Below, piece by piece: positions 1-11,949 of a stretch of DNA of 64,000 nt; positions within the stretch are counted from its first letter, which is position 1; each line of letters begins with the position of its first letter. The stretch comes from Cercophora sp. LCS_1. Its lineage: Eukaryota > Ascomycota > Sordariomycetes > Sordariales > Lasiosphaeriaceae. Position numbers and translations under genes: made by a program. The stretch is from contig JAPZLL010000004.1 of NCBI GenBank assembly GCA_036250225.1, positions 682,001 through 746,000 on the forward strand, given 5' to 3'. The notes under the pieces were generated by a model that had not been told where the DNA came from, did no database searches, and saw only the letters and a list, made by a program, of their open reading frames with translations.

Positions 1-813
1 ACTGTTACACGCTGCCGTTGTGTGAGGCTCTTGTTGAGCCCGCCCTGCGGTTGCGTCTTATCACACAGTGTTTGGGGCGTTGAGGTTGAGGATATCAAGC
101 GACTTGGTGACCAAAAAGGTGACCGTACCCTGGATCCTGCTGATACCAGTTCAAGTGATACCTCATCGACTGAGCATATTTTCCGAAGAACATTGGCAGA
201 AAATGGCAAAGGTGTATTTTTGGGTCTCAAACCTTTTTGAATGTCTGGGATGGTTGGATTGGGAAATTTGAAAGAAATGTGCATTGAATCCGGTTCACGG
301 CGTTTCAAGTCCCTTAGTCTGGACGGATACTTCGAATTCGACTTTATATCAAAGACATTTCACGATGCCTTGAATCTTCTGTGCAGTTGGGCTTCTTCTT
401 GCATCCTTCGAATATCTGTCACTTTGGGGTTCCATTTGTTTCATCATAAGTCTAAGATCCTCCAAGCTTTTGTATTAGAACGGAGAATGCCTCTGGTGCA
501 TCTATGGGTGAAAGAAGGGGGTGAAGTGTCCCGAACACAGGAAGATCCACATGGATTTCATCTAGAACCACCAATCCTACCTAGTACACCTCCTAGTTTT
601 CTCACATCGGATAACCCAATCCTCTCGTTTCTACCTAGGTACCTACCTACCTAATGATACGTTCGTTCTTCCCTGTTTTCTCTAAAGAATGCTACTCCAA
701 GCGTCAGGCGCAAGGAGTTGCCTTTATTGGTAAAAACTCGCATTGTTTCCTTTGAGTGGCGACACAATCTCTTCTCAACGAGGTAATAATTGAGGTGTAC
801 GAGTTGTCCCGAT
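1..813. other. Window edge and gene-free flank
   Basis: No supported gene. Short open frames exist on both strands (the longest about 137 codons, 241-654 plus) but they show no family motif, no plausible splice pattern and overlap a run of CCTACCTA-type repeats near 590-655. The last part is the 3' flank of the DUF6594 gene that starts at 1867 on the minus strand. Confidence 0.5.
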
Positions 814-1867
814 TCAACCGCCCGATGGAGGTCTCTCATCAGGCATCCCCTGTAAACCGTCTGTCGTCCCAACGAAGACGACAAGGACGGCAGCAAAGGC
901 TGATGTCGCGGCAAAAATCTGCGGAATACTCGCCGAGGTCAAAACGCACAAGCAAAAAGCTGCCAGGATTGTGAAGCTGGCCATAGCCCACAGTCGATTT
1001 GTCAGGGTAGTGATGGCGTTAAGAACAAAGACACCACCAATCGGTAGTAGACAAGCAATGATGGTGGCAATGGTCTTGAGAATCCAATAGATTTTGGTGG
1101 GAGGATAGACGATTGTGTTCCTTGTGTAATCCTGGTTTCCTGATTTCTGCTACTTGTCAGAGACCACCCATCAAAGAATGCTTTTTTTTTCTTGAGAAAG
1201 AAACCCACGTGAATGAAGCGTCCAAAAGTGTAGTTGTACGCATGGATGATCCACAGAATCAGTGGATTCTGAACTCCAGGGCGATCTGAAGGCGGTATCA
1301 AAGCCACCATGTCATCCAAGTCTGGGGATTTCCAGATGTCTTTGTCGTAACCTTCCAGGCGGACGTTCCCCATCGTGGGCCTATCCATCCACTGATGCAG
1401 AGATGAAACCTGGCGAGGGACTGCATGGCCAAGTTCGAGAACTTGGCGATGACGAAGAAGTGCTTCGTCTAGAATCGTGTCAGTAGGGCCCTTTGGGAGT
1501 CTCTGCCGGCGTCGTAGTGTTGGAACGTACGATAGTCTTTGATTTTGTCCCTTATCTCCATCATAGTTTCTAGCTGGGCGCTGTCACTACCCTCTGGTGC
1601 ATCGTCGTAGCCGGACTCCTGTAGTCGGCCCCAGTTCACTGCATACCGCTTCCTGGGACTCGTTTCCGGGACGTCATCATCTTTCTGTTGGTACTCTTTG
1701 AGGGCCGCTTCCAGCTCAGCGAGCTCAGCCTGGCGGTGTAAGATATCTTGAGCAGAGAGGGCAAGAAACCGTCTCACGATGGCCGTCTCGGGGTACCGTC
1801 CCATCAACTGGCCCAACCGTGCATGGCCACCCGGGGCGTTGTGGTCTTGTTTTTCTGCATCACTCAT
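814..1867 (-). CDS. DUF6594 family membrane protein
   Basis: Three exons, 1867-1531, 1468-1209 and 1131-814, give a 304-residue protein with phase closing at both junctions. Intron 1 has donor GTACGT and a textbook CTGAC...CTAG end; intron 2 uses donor GTGGGT. The N-terminal part contains the DUF6594 signature (YPETAIVRRFLALSAQDIL, then a Glu/Leu-rich coiled stretch), the middle has the LDEALL/HRQVLEL-type helix, and the C-terminal 80 residues carry two or three hydrophobic helices (IATIIACLLPIGG; LWAMASFTILAAFCLCVL; FAAVLVVFVG). DUF6594 proteins are widespread, uncharacterised fungal membrane proteins. A second member lies at 19637-20545. Function unknown; family assignment is strong. Confidence 0.88.
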
Positions 1868-2479
1868 TCTGCTTGCTTAGGTGACTGCTTGCTGTCGAAT
1901 CATGGCGCGGATCAAGTGAAGATTGGGGTGGAGGGGGATCCGGACGGACACTATCTGGTGATGAGGCTCAATTGAAGGGAGCATTTGCGTTGCAGGCGGA
2001 ATGTGCGTGACAAAATTTACCCCAACAACCATGCGGTTGGATGCAGGGATCGGGGGGACCACCCCAAAGTTCTCAGAGCCTGCCACGAATCACCTGGCCG
2101 CACAATGCCACCCATCCCAAATTAAACTTTCACCGCATTTCCTCCTTGGGCGATCTTCGGCTGTTGTGAGACACACCCGTCCGACCCCATGCATCAAAGC
2201 CTTGCGCGTGTTTCGACCAGAACCTCTGTCACCATGCTTATCAGGTAATTCCAGGCGCCACGTCGGGTCCCAGTGCATGCATCGGGCAACCCGGGGCAAT
2301 GATGGCCAGAGCCTCCTCCCGTGTATACATGTTCGACAGCAATTCGACATTAACCCCCGCCCCGCTGCCAATTCTCTGCCTGCATGCTTGATCAACACAA
2401 CGTGCGATCGTCCATCGGATTTCGACTGTTCGACCCCAACCAGCATTCGCCTTCCACTCGTTTTCGCGACGTGGCAGCG
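1868..2479. other. Divergent intergenic region
   Basis: Spacer between the start of the minus-strand DUF6594 gene and the plus-strand gene beginning at 2480, so it should hold both promoters. No clear TATA element or recognised operator. If the upstream ATG at 2384 is used, the downstream protein gains 32 residues. Confidence 0.4.
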
Positions 2480-3434
2480 ATGAGCAGAGTGGAGAGACGG
2501 GCCGGAAAAGAGCTGAAGAGCAGAAACCGAGATCCTGCTGTTGGACATGGAGCATACAGCGGCCTTGAATATGACAACGGGGACCAACTCGACCAGCTTG
2601 CGCCGTACGGGAATGTGTATGGCGTCACCGATGTGGACACGTGGGGCAACTCTACGGCTTTCGTTGACCCAGAGAACCCTGTGACTCCAAGCTACACATA
2701 TGCATCAGGTGACCAGTCTGGGTATGGCAACAGCTATTTTCCTGCAAGCCAGAATGAGAGTCAACCAGTCCCAAACCAGGGATACACCAACCGGAATTTT
2801 GAATTTCCGAGTTATGGATATCAGCAGGGCCAGTCTTACGGCATAATCTCGGACCAATTCAGTACGAACCCTCAGGACGATCCACAGACAACGGATTCCT
2901 CCTACCTAGATGCCGGGTATGGAGGCTCCTTTCTCGAGAACCTGACAGAGGACATTTCAACTGTATCTCTGGACAATGGAGGCCTGGTATCTGGGCAAGG
3001 TGACGGACATGATCCTGGACAGGGGGGAAGTGGTGGGCAACAACACTTCTGTCAGTCGTCGGATTTTCTAGTCTTGGGTACTGATGACCCGTACGCATCA
3101 TTTGCACACGAGCGGACGCATCTGGATGATGCAGGAACAGCAGACGACTATTATTCTGCCCCTGCGCACAACGAAATGCCAATCGGACCGAAAGGGCCCG
3201 AAACCAACGGTGAGTCCTGTCTTTGACCTTCCAATGACAAGTCCTTGCGGTCTGACTTTTGGCCTCGTAGAAGAGACCAAACAAAAAGCCGACCTGGATG
3301 AAAAGCAAAAAGCGAACGCGGAAAAGTATAAGAGAGATAAGGAGAGGAGGAGGGAAGCAGAGCGAGCAAAGAAGAAGAAGCAGAAAGGAGGCGGCAGCTC
3401 GTCAAACAATGATAATGAACTGCTGTACATATAA
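2480..3434 (+). CDS. Hypothetical protein with charged C-terminal helix
   Basis: Two exons, 2480-3209 and 3271-3434, split by a 61-base GT...AG intron with a CTGAC branch site, give 297 residues; an in-frame upstream ATG at 2384 would give 329. I prefer the inner start because the upstream extension reads like leader sequence, but this is not decided. Most of the protein is low-complexity and rich in Gly, Ser, Asn, Gln and Tyr, with Asp/Glu patches, as in disordered proteins. The spliced C-terminus is a highly charged helix (DEKQKANAEKYKRDKERRRE followed by a lysine run), which could be a coiled coil or nuclear-localisation segment. The basic helix resembles the start of a bZIP but no leucine zipper follows. 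No family recognised. Confidence 0.62.
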
Positions 3435-3742
3435 TAGCATGGCAGCAACTAAGTTTGATTTCATCCGTGAAGTATTTCTCTAATGACAGGGATCAGATGA
3501 CCTAAACTCAAATCTTTAGAGCCCTCTTGTCTTGCTCGCTGCGCCTTTGTTTTACATCAAACCATCGAGTTAATCACATATAGGTACGCAAACCTAAACT
3601 TTAAGCTCAACCAGCCCGTGTAGCCCAGAGCCTTCCTCTTTTAAGTCATCACATGGCAGTTGTGTCTGCTGAAGCACAATATTTCACACACGAAAAAGAC
3701 TCAACGGGACTCACCAAAAAACCCAGACTGCAAACACCGCGT
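3435..3742. other. Short intergenic stretch
   Basis: No gene seen. Small plus-strand frames starting near 3653 run antisense to the relic described next and are not supported. Confidence 0.4.
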
Positions 3743-4658
3743 TCAACCAAACCGCGCAACATCCAACAAAGGCCAATATTCTCTCAAATCAAACGCCTCC
3801 TTCCCAACCGAGCTACGATCCTTGACATGTGCAAACGCCTCAAAGGGGAACAACCAGAACCCAAAAACTGGCGGCACATCCGGAAGAGGCTGATCCTTGA
3901 AAAAGTCTTCAAACGGACCACTCCATTCCTCTCAATCACTCCATTCCTCCTTCAAGTACTGTCTCGCATCCTCGGTATCCCAAATCTGGGTTGACACGGA
4001 CCACGTTGCAATCAAAACATTCATCAACCAGAACATGCATCTGAATCGCACCACCCGAACGGTTTCCAACCTTCCTTCGTCATGATGACGTTCCAGTCCC
4101 GTTGCCAAGACCCGGACCCCCGAGTAGCTGTCATGACCGGTTGCAGATCCAATCCGATCCGATCCGATCGGTCTCGGATCCCGCTCCACGAGACCAAAAG
4201 CCGAGACGGACGCGAGGTATCGGCATGGAGCGGTAAAATCCGGGCTGAATGACCGGGTTGGACGGGGGAACCATGGAAGCGGAGGACACGGTTCTGCCAG
4301 CCCCGTTCAGTGACGCTACGTAGGTGAACTCGCGCAGCTGGGATAGTGTACCGATCAACGCCTGGTGAGAACGGAGAAAATTTGCGTCGCGGAAACCAGG
4401 TTGTAGTTGATCCACCCAAACGGCGTTATGTTCAAGGGCCAGGTTGGCACCATGGCTGTGAGGTGGAAGGAGACGGCAGGGGACCTGGACCCGGTAGAAA
4501 CTCAGTGCGGCATTCCTGGGTTCTCTGTTGATACCCTCGGTCCGAGATGTCCATAATCGCCAGGATGAGCGTCGGATTCTCGGGAAAGTTGTGTCGTGAT
4601 GTGAATGTGCGGGGGTGTTGCCTGATGTGTTGTCAGGGTCAGGGATCACGTTTGACAA
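3743..4658 (-). pseudogene. Decayed protein-coding relic, family unknown
   Basis: Protein-like text survives in three successive frames. From the 5' side: about 4440-4180 reads NAVWVDQLQPGFRDANFLRS and then SQLREFTYVASL; the next frame reads DWNVIMTKEGWKPFG near 4100; the third reads MFWLMNVLIATWSVSTQIWD near 4040 and, after one in-frame TGA, FFKDQPLPDVPPVFGFWLFP near 3890. The stop lies where a 13-base block (GAGGAATGGAGTG) occurs twice in direct tandem, 16 bases apart (around 3920-3951). The first frame change lies at a GATCG/TCCGA pentamer run near 4150-4170. No consistent introns reconcile the frames. I infer a gene disabled by small tandem expansions; assembly error is an alternative. 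The family was not recognised. Confidence 0.4.
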
Positions 4659-4966
4659 CAGCCGGGCCCAATAAAGCTACCCAGCTGTCGAGAACCGACG
4701 CCGGATTGCCAAAAGGCAACAGGACCGGGATCACAACTGCCAACCTGTTTCCCTTCTGTATTCCCTTCCACAACAACCGGCAAATGGGCATAGCATACCG
4801 AAGAAACGATAAACAGGGCAATGCAATCCCACAGCGGATGATTTGTACATGGTTGATACAATCTATATACTCAAGTACGGTACTTGTACAGATATACACA
4901 ACACAAAAAGGAAAGATTACATTAAATATGCTGGACTCATCAACATCAGTCACCGACGCCAAGTCT

Positions 4967-7900
4967 CTAAACGGGAGACGAAGTGGGGGCGGCGATTGCC
5001 GTCTCCGTCTCGAAGGTCGTGGTGGTGGGTGGGTACGAGGCTATGTCATCATCATACGCATATGAGGTGGGAACAGGCGCAATCGGCTCGATGGTGCTCA
5101 GCGCTGGTGCCGTGGTGGTTGCCGGGGCGTTGGCGGCTGGGTAGTCGGTCGGTGCCTGAGCCTGCGACTGGGCGTAGGTGGCAATGCGGTTGGCCCAGTA
5201 GCTGCAGAAGGTCTCGGTGACAATGGCAGGCGGCGGAATGACGTAGCCGGCAAAGGTTGCTCTGGCGAGGATGGCTACGGGGTCGTTGAGGGTGGTCATG
5301 TAGTAGTTACAAACCTGACCAGCGGTCAAGAGATCATTGTTGAACCGGCTCTCAAAGAACTGCTTGATCCTTGTTTCGTAACCGCCCTCCATGACCGCCT
5401 TGAAAGCTGCGACTACGTCGGGAGTACGTCCCACACGAAGACGGCGACCAATGTTGTAACCATCAGCGACCTGGCGGAGGTTCTCGGCAGTAAAGGCGCT
5501 GGGAATGTTGGGGCTGTTGAAGCGGTCACGGAGATATTCACCGGGGTTGCTGTCGTCACGCTTCAAGACAAAGGGGTTGCCGCTCTTGGCCCACTCGCCG
5601 TAGATTCGGAAGAGATGGCCCATCCAGCCCAGAACGTCGGCGATGCTGGACTTCTCGCCGTGATAGTAGACAGCCATCATGGTGGAGAAGAGACGGCCAA
5701 AGGCAACGTTGACCTTGGGAACGAGCTGGTCCTGGAAGCCGATGTAGGGCACGACGCCAGCTTGACGGGCCTTCTCAATCCAGATCGGGTTGACGACACC
5801 GAGGAGCTCCTTCCAGCGCCAGTTCTCAGGGTCAACGTAGCGGAAGTAGTCCATGACGCGCACGTTGGGGTCGGGTTGACTGAGAGCAACCGCCGTATTG
5901 TACACCTGCTGGACGTGGGCAAGGGCGTCGATGGGTGGGAGGTACGCGCCATTGGGAACGTGGAGGAAGAAGATGCGCGCAGCAGTCATGGTGATAACAT
6001 CGGCAATGTTCTGGGGAGGGTTGATGCCCGCCGCGGCGTTATTGAGAGAGATCTGCGTATCCGCGTCGATCGCGGCAAAAATGCTCTGGACACAGTTGAC
6101 CTGAGACGCGGCAGCTTGTCTGAGCTTGTCATGATAAGGCTCTCCCAGGACGGCGATGAGGCGGGCGTAATCAAGGCCCTTGAGCGAGCAAAAGCCGTTG
6201 TCAACATAGCATTTTGCCATGGCGGCAAATGCAGCGCCCTCAATCGCGTCGCAGTTGGACTCGCAGCTGAGAAGGGGGACGAGGGCCTGTTGCATGCACT
6301 GCTCCGAATTGGACATGAACTGCTGCGCTACCAGACTGAACGACTCCTTGACCTGGAGGAACTTGTTGCAGGTGGCTTCGCCGAGACGCAGAGCGTACCC
6401 GGTACTCTCGCACTTGACTGTCTCCTCGAGGCAAGAACGATAGAAGCTGCAGGAGCCGGCAGCCGGTGCTGCGCAAGTGCTGGAGCACTTGGACAAGGCC
6501 GGGCAGTCGCTGCAGCTTGCGCACTTGTCGCAGACACCAACCTTCTTGACAACAATCTTGGAGTCATACAAGTTGTCGCCGACGTTGGAAACGGCAACAG
6601 CAAACTCGACCGAGTTTGCTCCCGACGGGATGTCAAGAGATGTAGTCATCCACCCTGTCTCGCCAGTGTCGAAGTTGAACGCGCCGAGACCCAACTCGTT
6701 CATACTGCGTGACGAGAAGACCGAAGCGCCGTTGTTCGTACGAATGGAAACCGAGTAGTAGTCGTTCCACTTGGAGCCAAAGAAGCCGGCGGGAACCTCG
6801 TTGGTCTGGAACATGTACTGGATGTAGACTGATGAGATGTCGCTGGTGAGCGCGAAGGTCTTGCGGGCAAACTGCACGGTGGACTGGCCTGCGGTGCTGA
6901 GGACAAGCTCAACCGCTCTCTGGAAGAGATCACGCTTCGTCCCGGACGTTGCGCTACTGCCAGTATTGAAGCCACCAAGACCATTGTCGTCAAAGTTCGG
7001 TCCGCCCGGAACGGGGGGTGTGTATGGTGCCATGGTAATGGTGACGCCTGTCTGCTGACCGGCAACCACGCTCCCCACTCCTTGGGAATTATCCTCGCCC
7101 TTGACGAGGAGACTAATGGGGTCATCAGGCAAGTTGTGGAACACAGCGATGCCATCCGGGCCAGTGACTGTAGTCTCCTCAATGCCGACGTGCGTTGAGA
7201 CGGTCGCGTGGACGGTTGCGCCAGCAACGTCGTTACCATTCTCGTCGACAACATGCACCGAAAGAGAGGCGCTGCCAAACATGAGCTTGAAATTTGCCAT
7301 GACAGGCAGGCCGGACTCCTCGTATGCGATGACGCCGAGCGAGTTGTAGCCATTCAGCGAGTTGACGTTGATGCTGTTGCCGGTAACCGACGTACCGACG
7401 ACGACGACAAAATTGGCCAGAACAGCATACTCATCGGGTCTCAGGCTGCCACAGGACAGCTCGATGGAGAAAGGAGCGCCAGCAGGGTTGAACTTGCCAA
7501 CCGACACGCCGTTGAGGCTGAAACCAGGGGCGCAAGTTGCTGTCTGGATTGGGAGAGGAACGTTGGAGGAGAATGCATCATCGGACGGTAGTGCTGACTG
7601 GACAGACGATGCAGCGCTGGAGATCACACTTGACGCTGGGATACTGGCACTGGAGGGAATCGCCGAAGTAACAGAGGCGGACGACGCAACCGAAACGCTT
7701 GCTGAAGAAGCGGCAGACTGGCTAGAAGCAGCCGAAGAGACAGCAGAGGATGCGACGGAGGAGGCAGCGGAAGAGGCGGCGGATGATGCGGCAGAAGAGA
7801 TGGCCGACGAAGCCGCGGATGAAGCTGCGGATGAAACGACAGAAGAGGCGACCGAAGAGGCGGCGGAGGATGCTGCAGATGAAACAGCAGAAGACACTGC

Positions 7901-9161
7901 CGATGACACTACCGAAGATGCCGCAGATGAGGCTGCTGATGAAACCACGGAGGAAGCCGCAGAAGAGACGGCGGACGATACTGCCGAGGAGGCCGCTGAC
8001 GATGCTGCTGATGACGCCGCTGAGGAGATGGCCGAGGACACCGCCGACGAGACTGCCGAAGAGACGGCAGATGATATACTGGCCGATGCTGCCGATGACG
8101 CTGCCGAGGCTGCGCCTGATGACGCAGCTGAAGGAACTGCTGACGAGACAGCGGATGAAGCAATCGAGGAGGCGACAGAAGACGCGGCCGAGGAGGCAAT
8201 CGACGATGCAATTGAGGATACTGCTGAGGAGGCAGCCGAGGAAGCAACTGCCACCGAGGAGGCAGCACCCGAAGAAGATGGCTGCACGCTAGCTCCGCTT
8301 GAAGCGACAGGACCGGCGCTGGAGTGGGAGTAGGTCGACGATGCACCTGAGTGCGAGGCCGATGGCTGCCTGGAGGAGCCGGCCGAGCCAGAAGTCTGAC
8401 CCGCACTCGATGAGATGTAACCGTGCCCAGATGAGGCAGTAGCTGATCCCGTGGTCTCGGATGTCGTGGTGAAGCGACCAGTGAATGTGTGAGTCGGAAG
8501 GCCGGGGAAAGTGCCGGGGAGGTGCGGGACGTAATCACCACCGGAGCACGAGATGACGGATGACTGTTGAGGGAGGGTTAGTCAGATACCGTCCGCCGGC
8601 GTACCGTGGTTAACATACCTTGGCCGTGCTTGTCGGGCGGGTGTTGGGCCGGTGTGGGACGGTGACAGCGCAGCCGGTCGGGCACACATGAGCAACGGTC
8701 GTGGTGGTGACGACGAAGCCAGGTGGACACTTTCCACTTCCTCCTGTTGGGCGAGCAGAACCAGTGGCGGTCTCCGTGATGATGTACGTCACATCCTCCC
8801 AGCCAGTTGGGCAAATCTGGGGGATAACAGTCGAGTATGTGAAGACGTTATCCTTGGAACCACCAGGCGAGCCACCTTGAGGCGCACCAGGCACTCCGGG
8901 CTTCCCGGGCCCAGAGCCAGAGCCGGAACCGGGACCGGATCCGGATCCAGGAGCGCCCGGGTGTGCAGGCAGCTCAGGCTTGCCTCCCTTCCAACCGTCG
9001 GGGAACGCACAAGCCGTCGGGTTCGGTGCACAGTCGTCGGCCGTCACGTACTCGATGACAACGTTGAATCCCGTCTTGATCTCAGTGGCCACGAGATCCC
9101 TCCCGGCCCGAGCCAGAGAGGGAAGCGCCGAGAGCACCAAGGCAGAGTTGGACAACCGCAT
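4967..9161 (-). CDS. Large secreted Ser/Ala-rich multidomain protein
   Basis: Two exons, 9161-8619 and 8563-4967, separated by a 55-base intron (GTATGT...CAACAG), encode 1379 residues. It starts with a signal peptide (MRLSNSALVLSALPSLARA). Residues about 80-115 are Gly/Pro/Ser-rich; then come Thr-rich segments with an ICPTGW/VCPTGC pair. A long tract from about residue 275 to 475 is nearly all Ala, Ser and Val in ASS repeats, a likely O-glycosylated stalk. At about 610-685 lies a carboxypeptidase-regulatory-like beta domain (HVVDENGNDVAGATVHATV). About 855-1015 is Cys-rich, with CSFYRSCLEETVKCESTGY and CYVDNGFC, resembling stanniocalcin-type domains. The tail is Pro/Thr-rich. No GPI signal or transmembrane helix is obvious. 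Extracellular role is inferred from signal and stalk; biochemical function is unknown. Confidence 0.85.
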
Positions 9162-10073
9162 TGTGCCCGCCTGAGGAGGTGTGTGGGTCGATGAGGAGCG
9201 TGAACTTCTCGACTGCTGTTGGGGCAATCCATCCTGATTTATCGCACCAGCACTTTCCTGCCGAACCCTCACGCTTTGATGCGTCTCCTGCGTTGGGCGC
9301 ATTCAGCTTCGATGTTGCGTCTGCATTGGGAAGTAAGACCTTGTGTGGCGTCGAGCTGAAGCTTAGGCTGCGGTGGAGATTGACCCCTGGAGATATCGAC
9401 GACTATCGATCTTGGCTGCGGGTGCAGCGGGAAGCGACCAATGACAACTCCACGGTGGTAATCCCCCGGGTCCAAAACCGCCCCTTTGGGAGTTTCGCGT
9501 GTTCGAGACGCCTCGATAGCCAGCCACGGGGCGGAAGTCGGCTGCGTGGACAATGTTCCGGAGATCGCGGGGATAACAAACAGCGACTAAACACCACCGA
9601 CCCCTGCTCGGGCCTTGCCGTCTTGAACTTTGGTCAAGTCAATAGCCCGGATTGCCTGCAGGGCACAAAGATGACGGCCAGGAGCCGACTCATCCGATTT
9701 TACGCCAGCCTCTTTTTCTTCGCGCTTGTTCCGCAATGGCTTGCGAGTGCGAGTGTTCGCGAGAGCGCTTGGCAGCGCAAAACTTAGAAGCGGGGTTTTT
9801 TTAGTTCATGACAAATTATTTGGATGTGATGGAAACAATAACAGCTTAGCACCTCGCAGGGGGCGATGCAAGCCACCGACGAGAAGAGACATAGGTATTC
9901 CGTAGCTGTGGGCATCGATGATTGACGCCACTCCAATCCTTGAGCCCTAACACCGGAGAGAAGTGATTTTTTTTAGGAAGGCGCGGAATCCATTTCCCCC
10001 ATGGCACCTGCCGAACAGAAATTATAGCTTACGCACTGCGTCACCAATACCGCTCCGTTAAATTGATCTTCCC
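9162..10073. other. Intergenic region
   Basis: Upstream region of the secreted-protein gene and downstream region of the P450. A 208-codon plus-strand frame (9161-9787) has no motif and starts inside the 5' end of the minus-strand gene, so I treat it as chance. Nothing else recognised. Confidence 0.45.
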
Positions 10074-11949
10074 TCACAGTCCGATCTTCCGTTTTTGAAT
10101 GGTCACCCAAAAGTCTGATTGCACCAGGATCCCGCAGTTGTAGTTGTCGATGGGATGCTCCCTGTTTACAATAGTGATATCCCACCGTCTCAAAAACTGC
10201 CACATGACGTATTAGCCCGTTCCCCTTCCAAACATGAATCTTTCCACCTGAAGGAAGCCCTGGGCCCAAATCCAAAGCCAAAACTCACCTCAACAATTGC
10301 CTTGTTCAATTCAATCATCGCAATCGGCCGCCCAAGACATCCATTCTTCCCGTGCGCAAAACACAAATCCACAGTTTCGTTCATGGGCAGTACCCGCTTC
10401 TCATCGGCTTGAAGCCATCGATCCGGCCGGAAGACATCGGCGTCGGGCCCAAACACCTCCTTGTTGCGCAGTATCGCCCACGCGCTCCAACACACGTTCG
10501 TGCCGGCGGGGATATGCACGCCGCAGATGGTTGCGTCGACATTCGAAACGCGTGGCGTCGGTGCTGTGATGGGCGGCCATATGCGGAGGCCCTCCTTGAT
10601 GCATGCTTGAAGCATGGGGAGCTTTCTCGCCTCGGCGTCGGCGACTGGTGTCGAGACACGACCGTCAGCGATGGCATTGTCGATTTCCTCCTGGACTCGT
10701 CGACACAGGGCCGGACTGCTGATGATATGCGCGATGATGGAGCGTAGGGCTCCGACCGTTGTGTCGCTGCCGGCGATTCTAAGGTCGGTCGGGATAAGCC
10801 CTTCTTCTACCGTGGTGAGAATGATGGGGGACCTTACACTTGGACCAGGGATTCGGCTTCGGCGTCACTTTGGGTGAGGCCGTTCTGGACAAAGGTTCCA
10901 AGCATGTCGTTCTTCACCACCTTGTTGGGCCCGTACCTTTTGGCGACGAGTCTCTTTGCGAATCTGTGTGATGTCAGGCCCGCTGTGTCTCGTTATGAAG
11001 ATGTGTCTCACGCTATGAGAGCCCCAAACCCCTCCTTATCTTGGTCCGTCGGCCTCAGTGGCTTGCAAATGTCGGAATGGAGGATAGAAACGAGCCAAGG
11101 GTGCAATGCGATGACAAAGCTCGCTGGCATGACGGCCTTTCCCTTCCAGCGCTCGACATAGCCGTAAAGATCCGAATCTGCTGCCAAGAAGCCCAGTGCG
11201 TCTCCAAAAGCGATCTTGGTGATGATATCCAGCGTCATGTATTGTGTCTTGACCGCGAAGTCGACCGGCTTGTACTCGGAATCCGTAGACAGATATTCGG
11301 TCTCGATCAGCTGGATGAGTTGCTCGATGCCCTCATCAACAGCCTCATGGAGACCCTCGACACCTCGACCACCGTACTGCCATGGAGTCAGCGCGCTTGG
11401 CTGTATCACCTAGACCTGCGACATGACCTACCCCAGGTGCAAGCTTAGCCCTCAGCGCAGGATGAGCCGTCGGATCCCGAATAGTAAGGGAACTATCCTG
11501 CGGCGGGTCCCATCGAAAGGCGCGATACCAATCGCTCCTATCAAACGTCGATCTGACACCCCATATCCGGCGTATCTCAGCCGGATCACCGCAGACGACA
11601 TAGTTGCGCGCGATCCTCACAACGTTGCCTTGGCTGCAATCAGCATCCAGAGTCCACCTAATAGGTCAAAAGAGAAGCATCGAGGCGGCGATCGAACAAA
11701 AGAGACGCTCGACATACCATATTCCTGCACCGCCTTTCCCAAATCCACATACAACTCGCTCCGCCACAAACGCTTGAGCAGCCAGAAATCCGTAAACTTG
11801 GCCCAAAACGGCCCATCAATGTGCCGCAGACGATGCCACGCCAGCACCCGTTTCACAAGCGTATTAGCAAAGAGCGCAACAGCAATCCAGAGCAGCGGTC
11901 GCTCTTGGACCTCCCGCATCAGAGTCTCCACCAAGAGGTGTTGAGACAT
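10074..11949 (-). CDS. Cytochrome P450 monooxygenase
   Basis: Six exons (11949-11718, 11628-11432, 11376-11012, 10963-10838, 10778-10289, 10196-10074) encode 510 residues with every phase closing. A hydrophobic N-terminal helix (PLLWIAVALFANTLV) should anchor it in the endoplasmic reticulum. The oxygen-activation motif of helix I is AGSDTT (309-314), the ExxR pair is E369/R372 in KEGLR, and the haem loop FAHGKNGCLG (447-456) contains the thiolate ligand Cys454, matching FxxGxxxCxG. All catalytic landmarks are present, so an active haem monooxygenase is expected. The N-terminal RHIDGPFWAKFTDFWLL and the overall shape resemble the large fungal group that includes pisatin demethylase and benzoate hydroxylase-like P450s; the substrate cannot be told. 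No biosynthetic backbone gene lies next to it, so cluster membership is not supported here. Confidence 0.93.

Noticed and set aside
5615..6712. 365-codon plus-strand frame
   Set aside because: Antisense to the coding exon of the secreted protein; has no family features and the minus strand has domain and signal-peptide evidence.
7362..8333. 323-codon plus-strand frame rich in Asp, Glu and Ala
   Set aside because: It is exactly antisense to the Ala/Ser repeat of the secreted protein and mirrors its codon periodicity; no start context or motif.
9161..9787. 208-codon plus-strand frame
   Set aside because: Starts within the 5' end of the minus-strand gene and has no domain; likely promoter sequence.
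10074..11949. P450 as part of a secondary-metabolite cluster
   Set aside because: No polyketide synthase, NRPS, terpene cyclase or transporter was found within the window.
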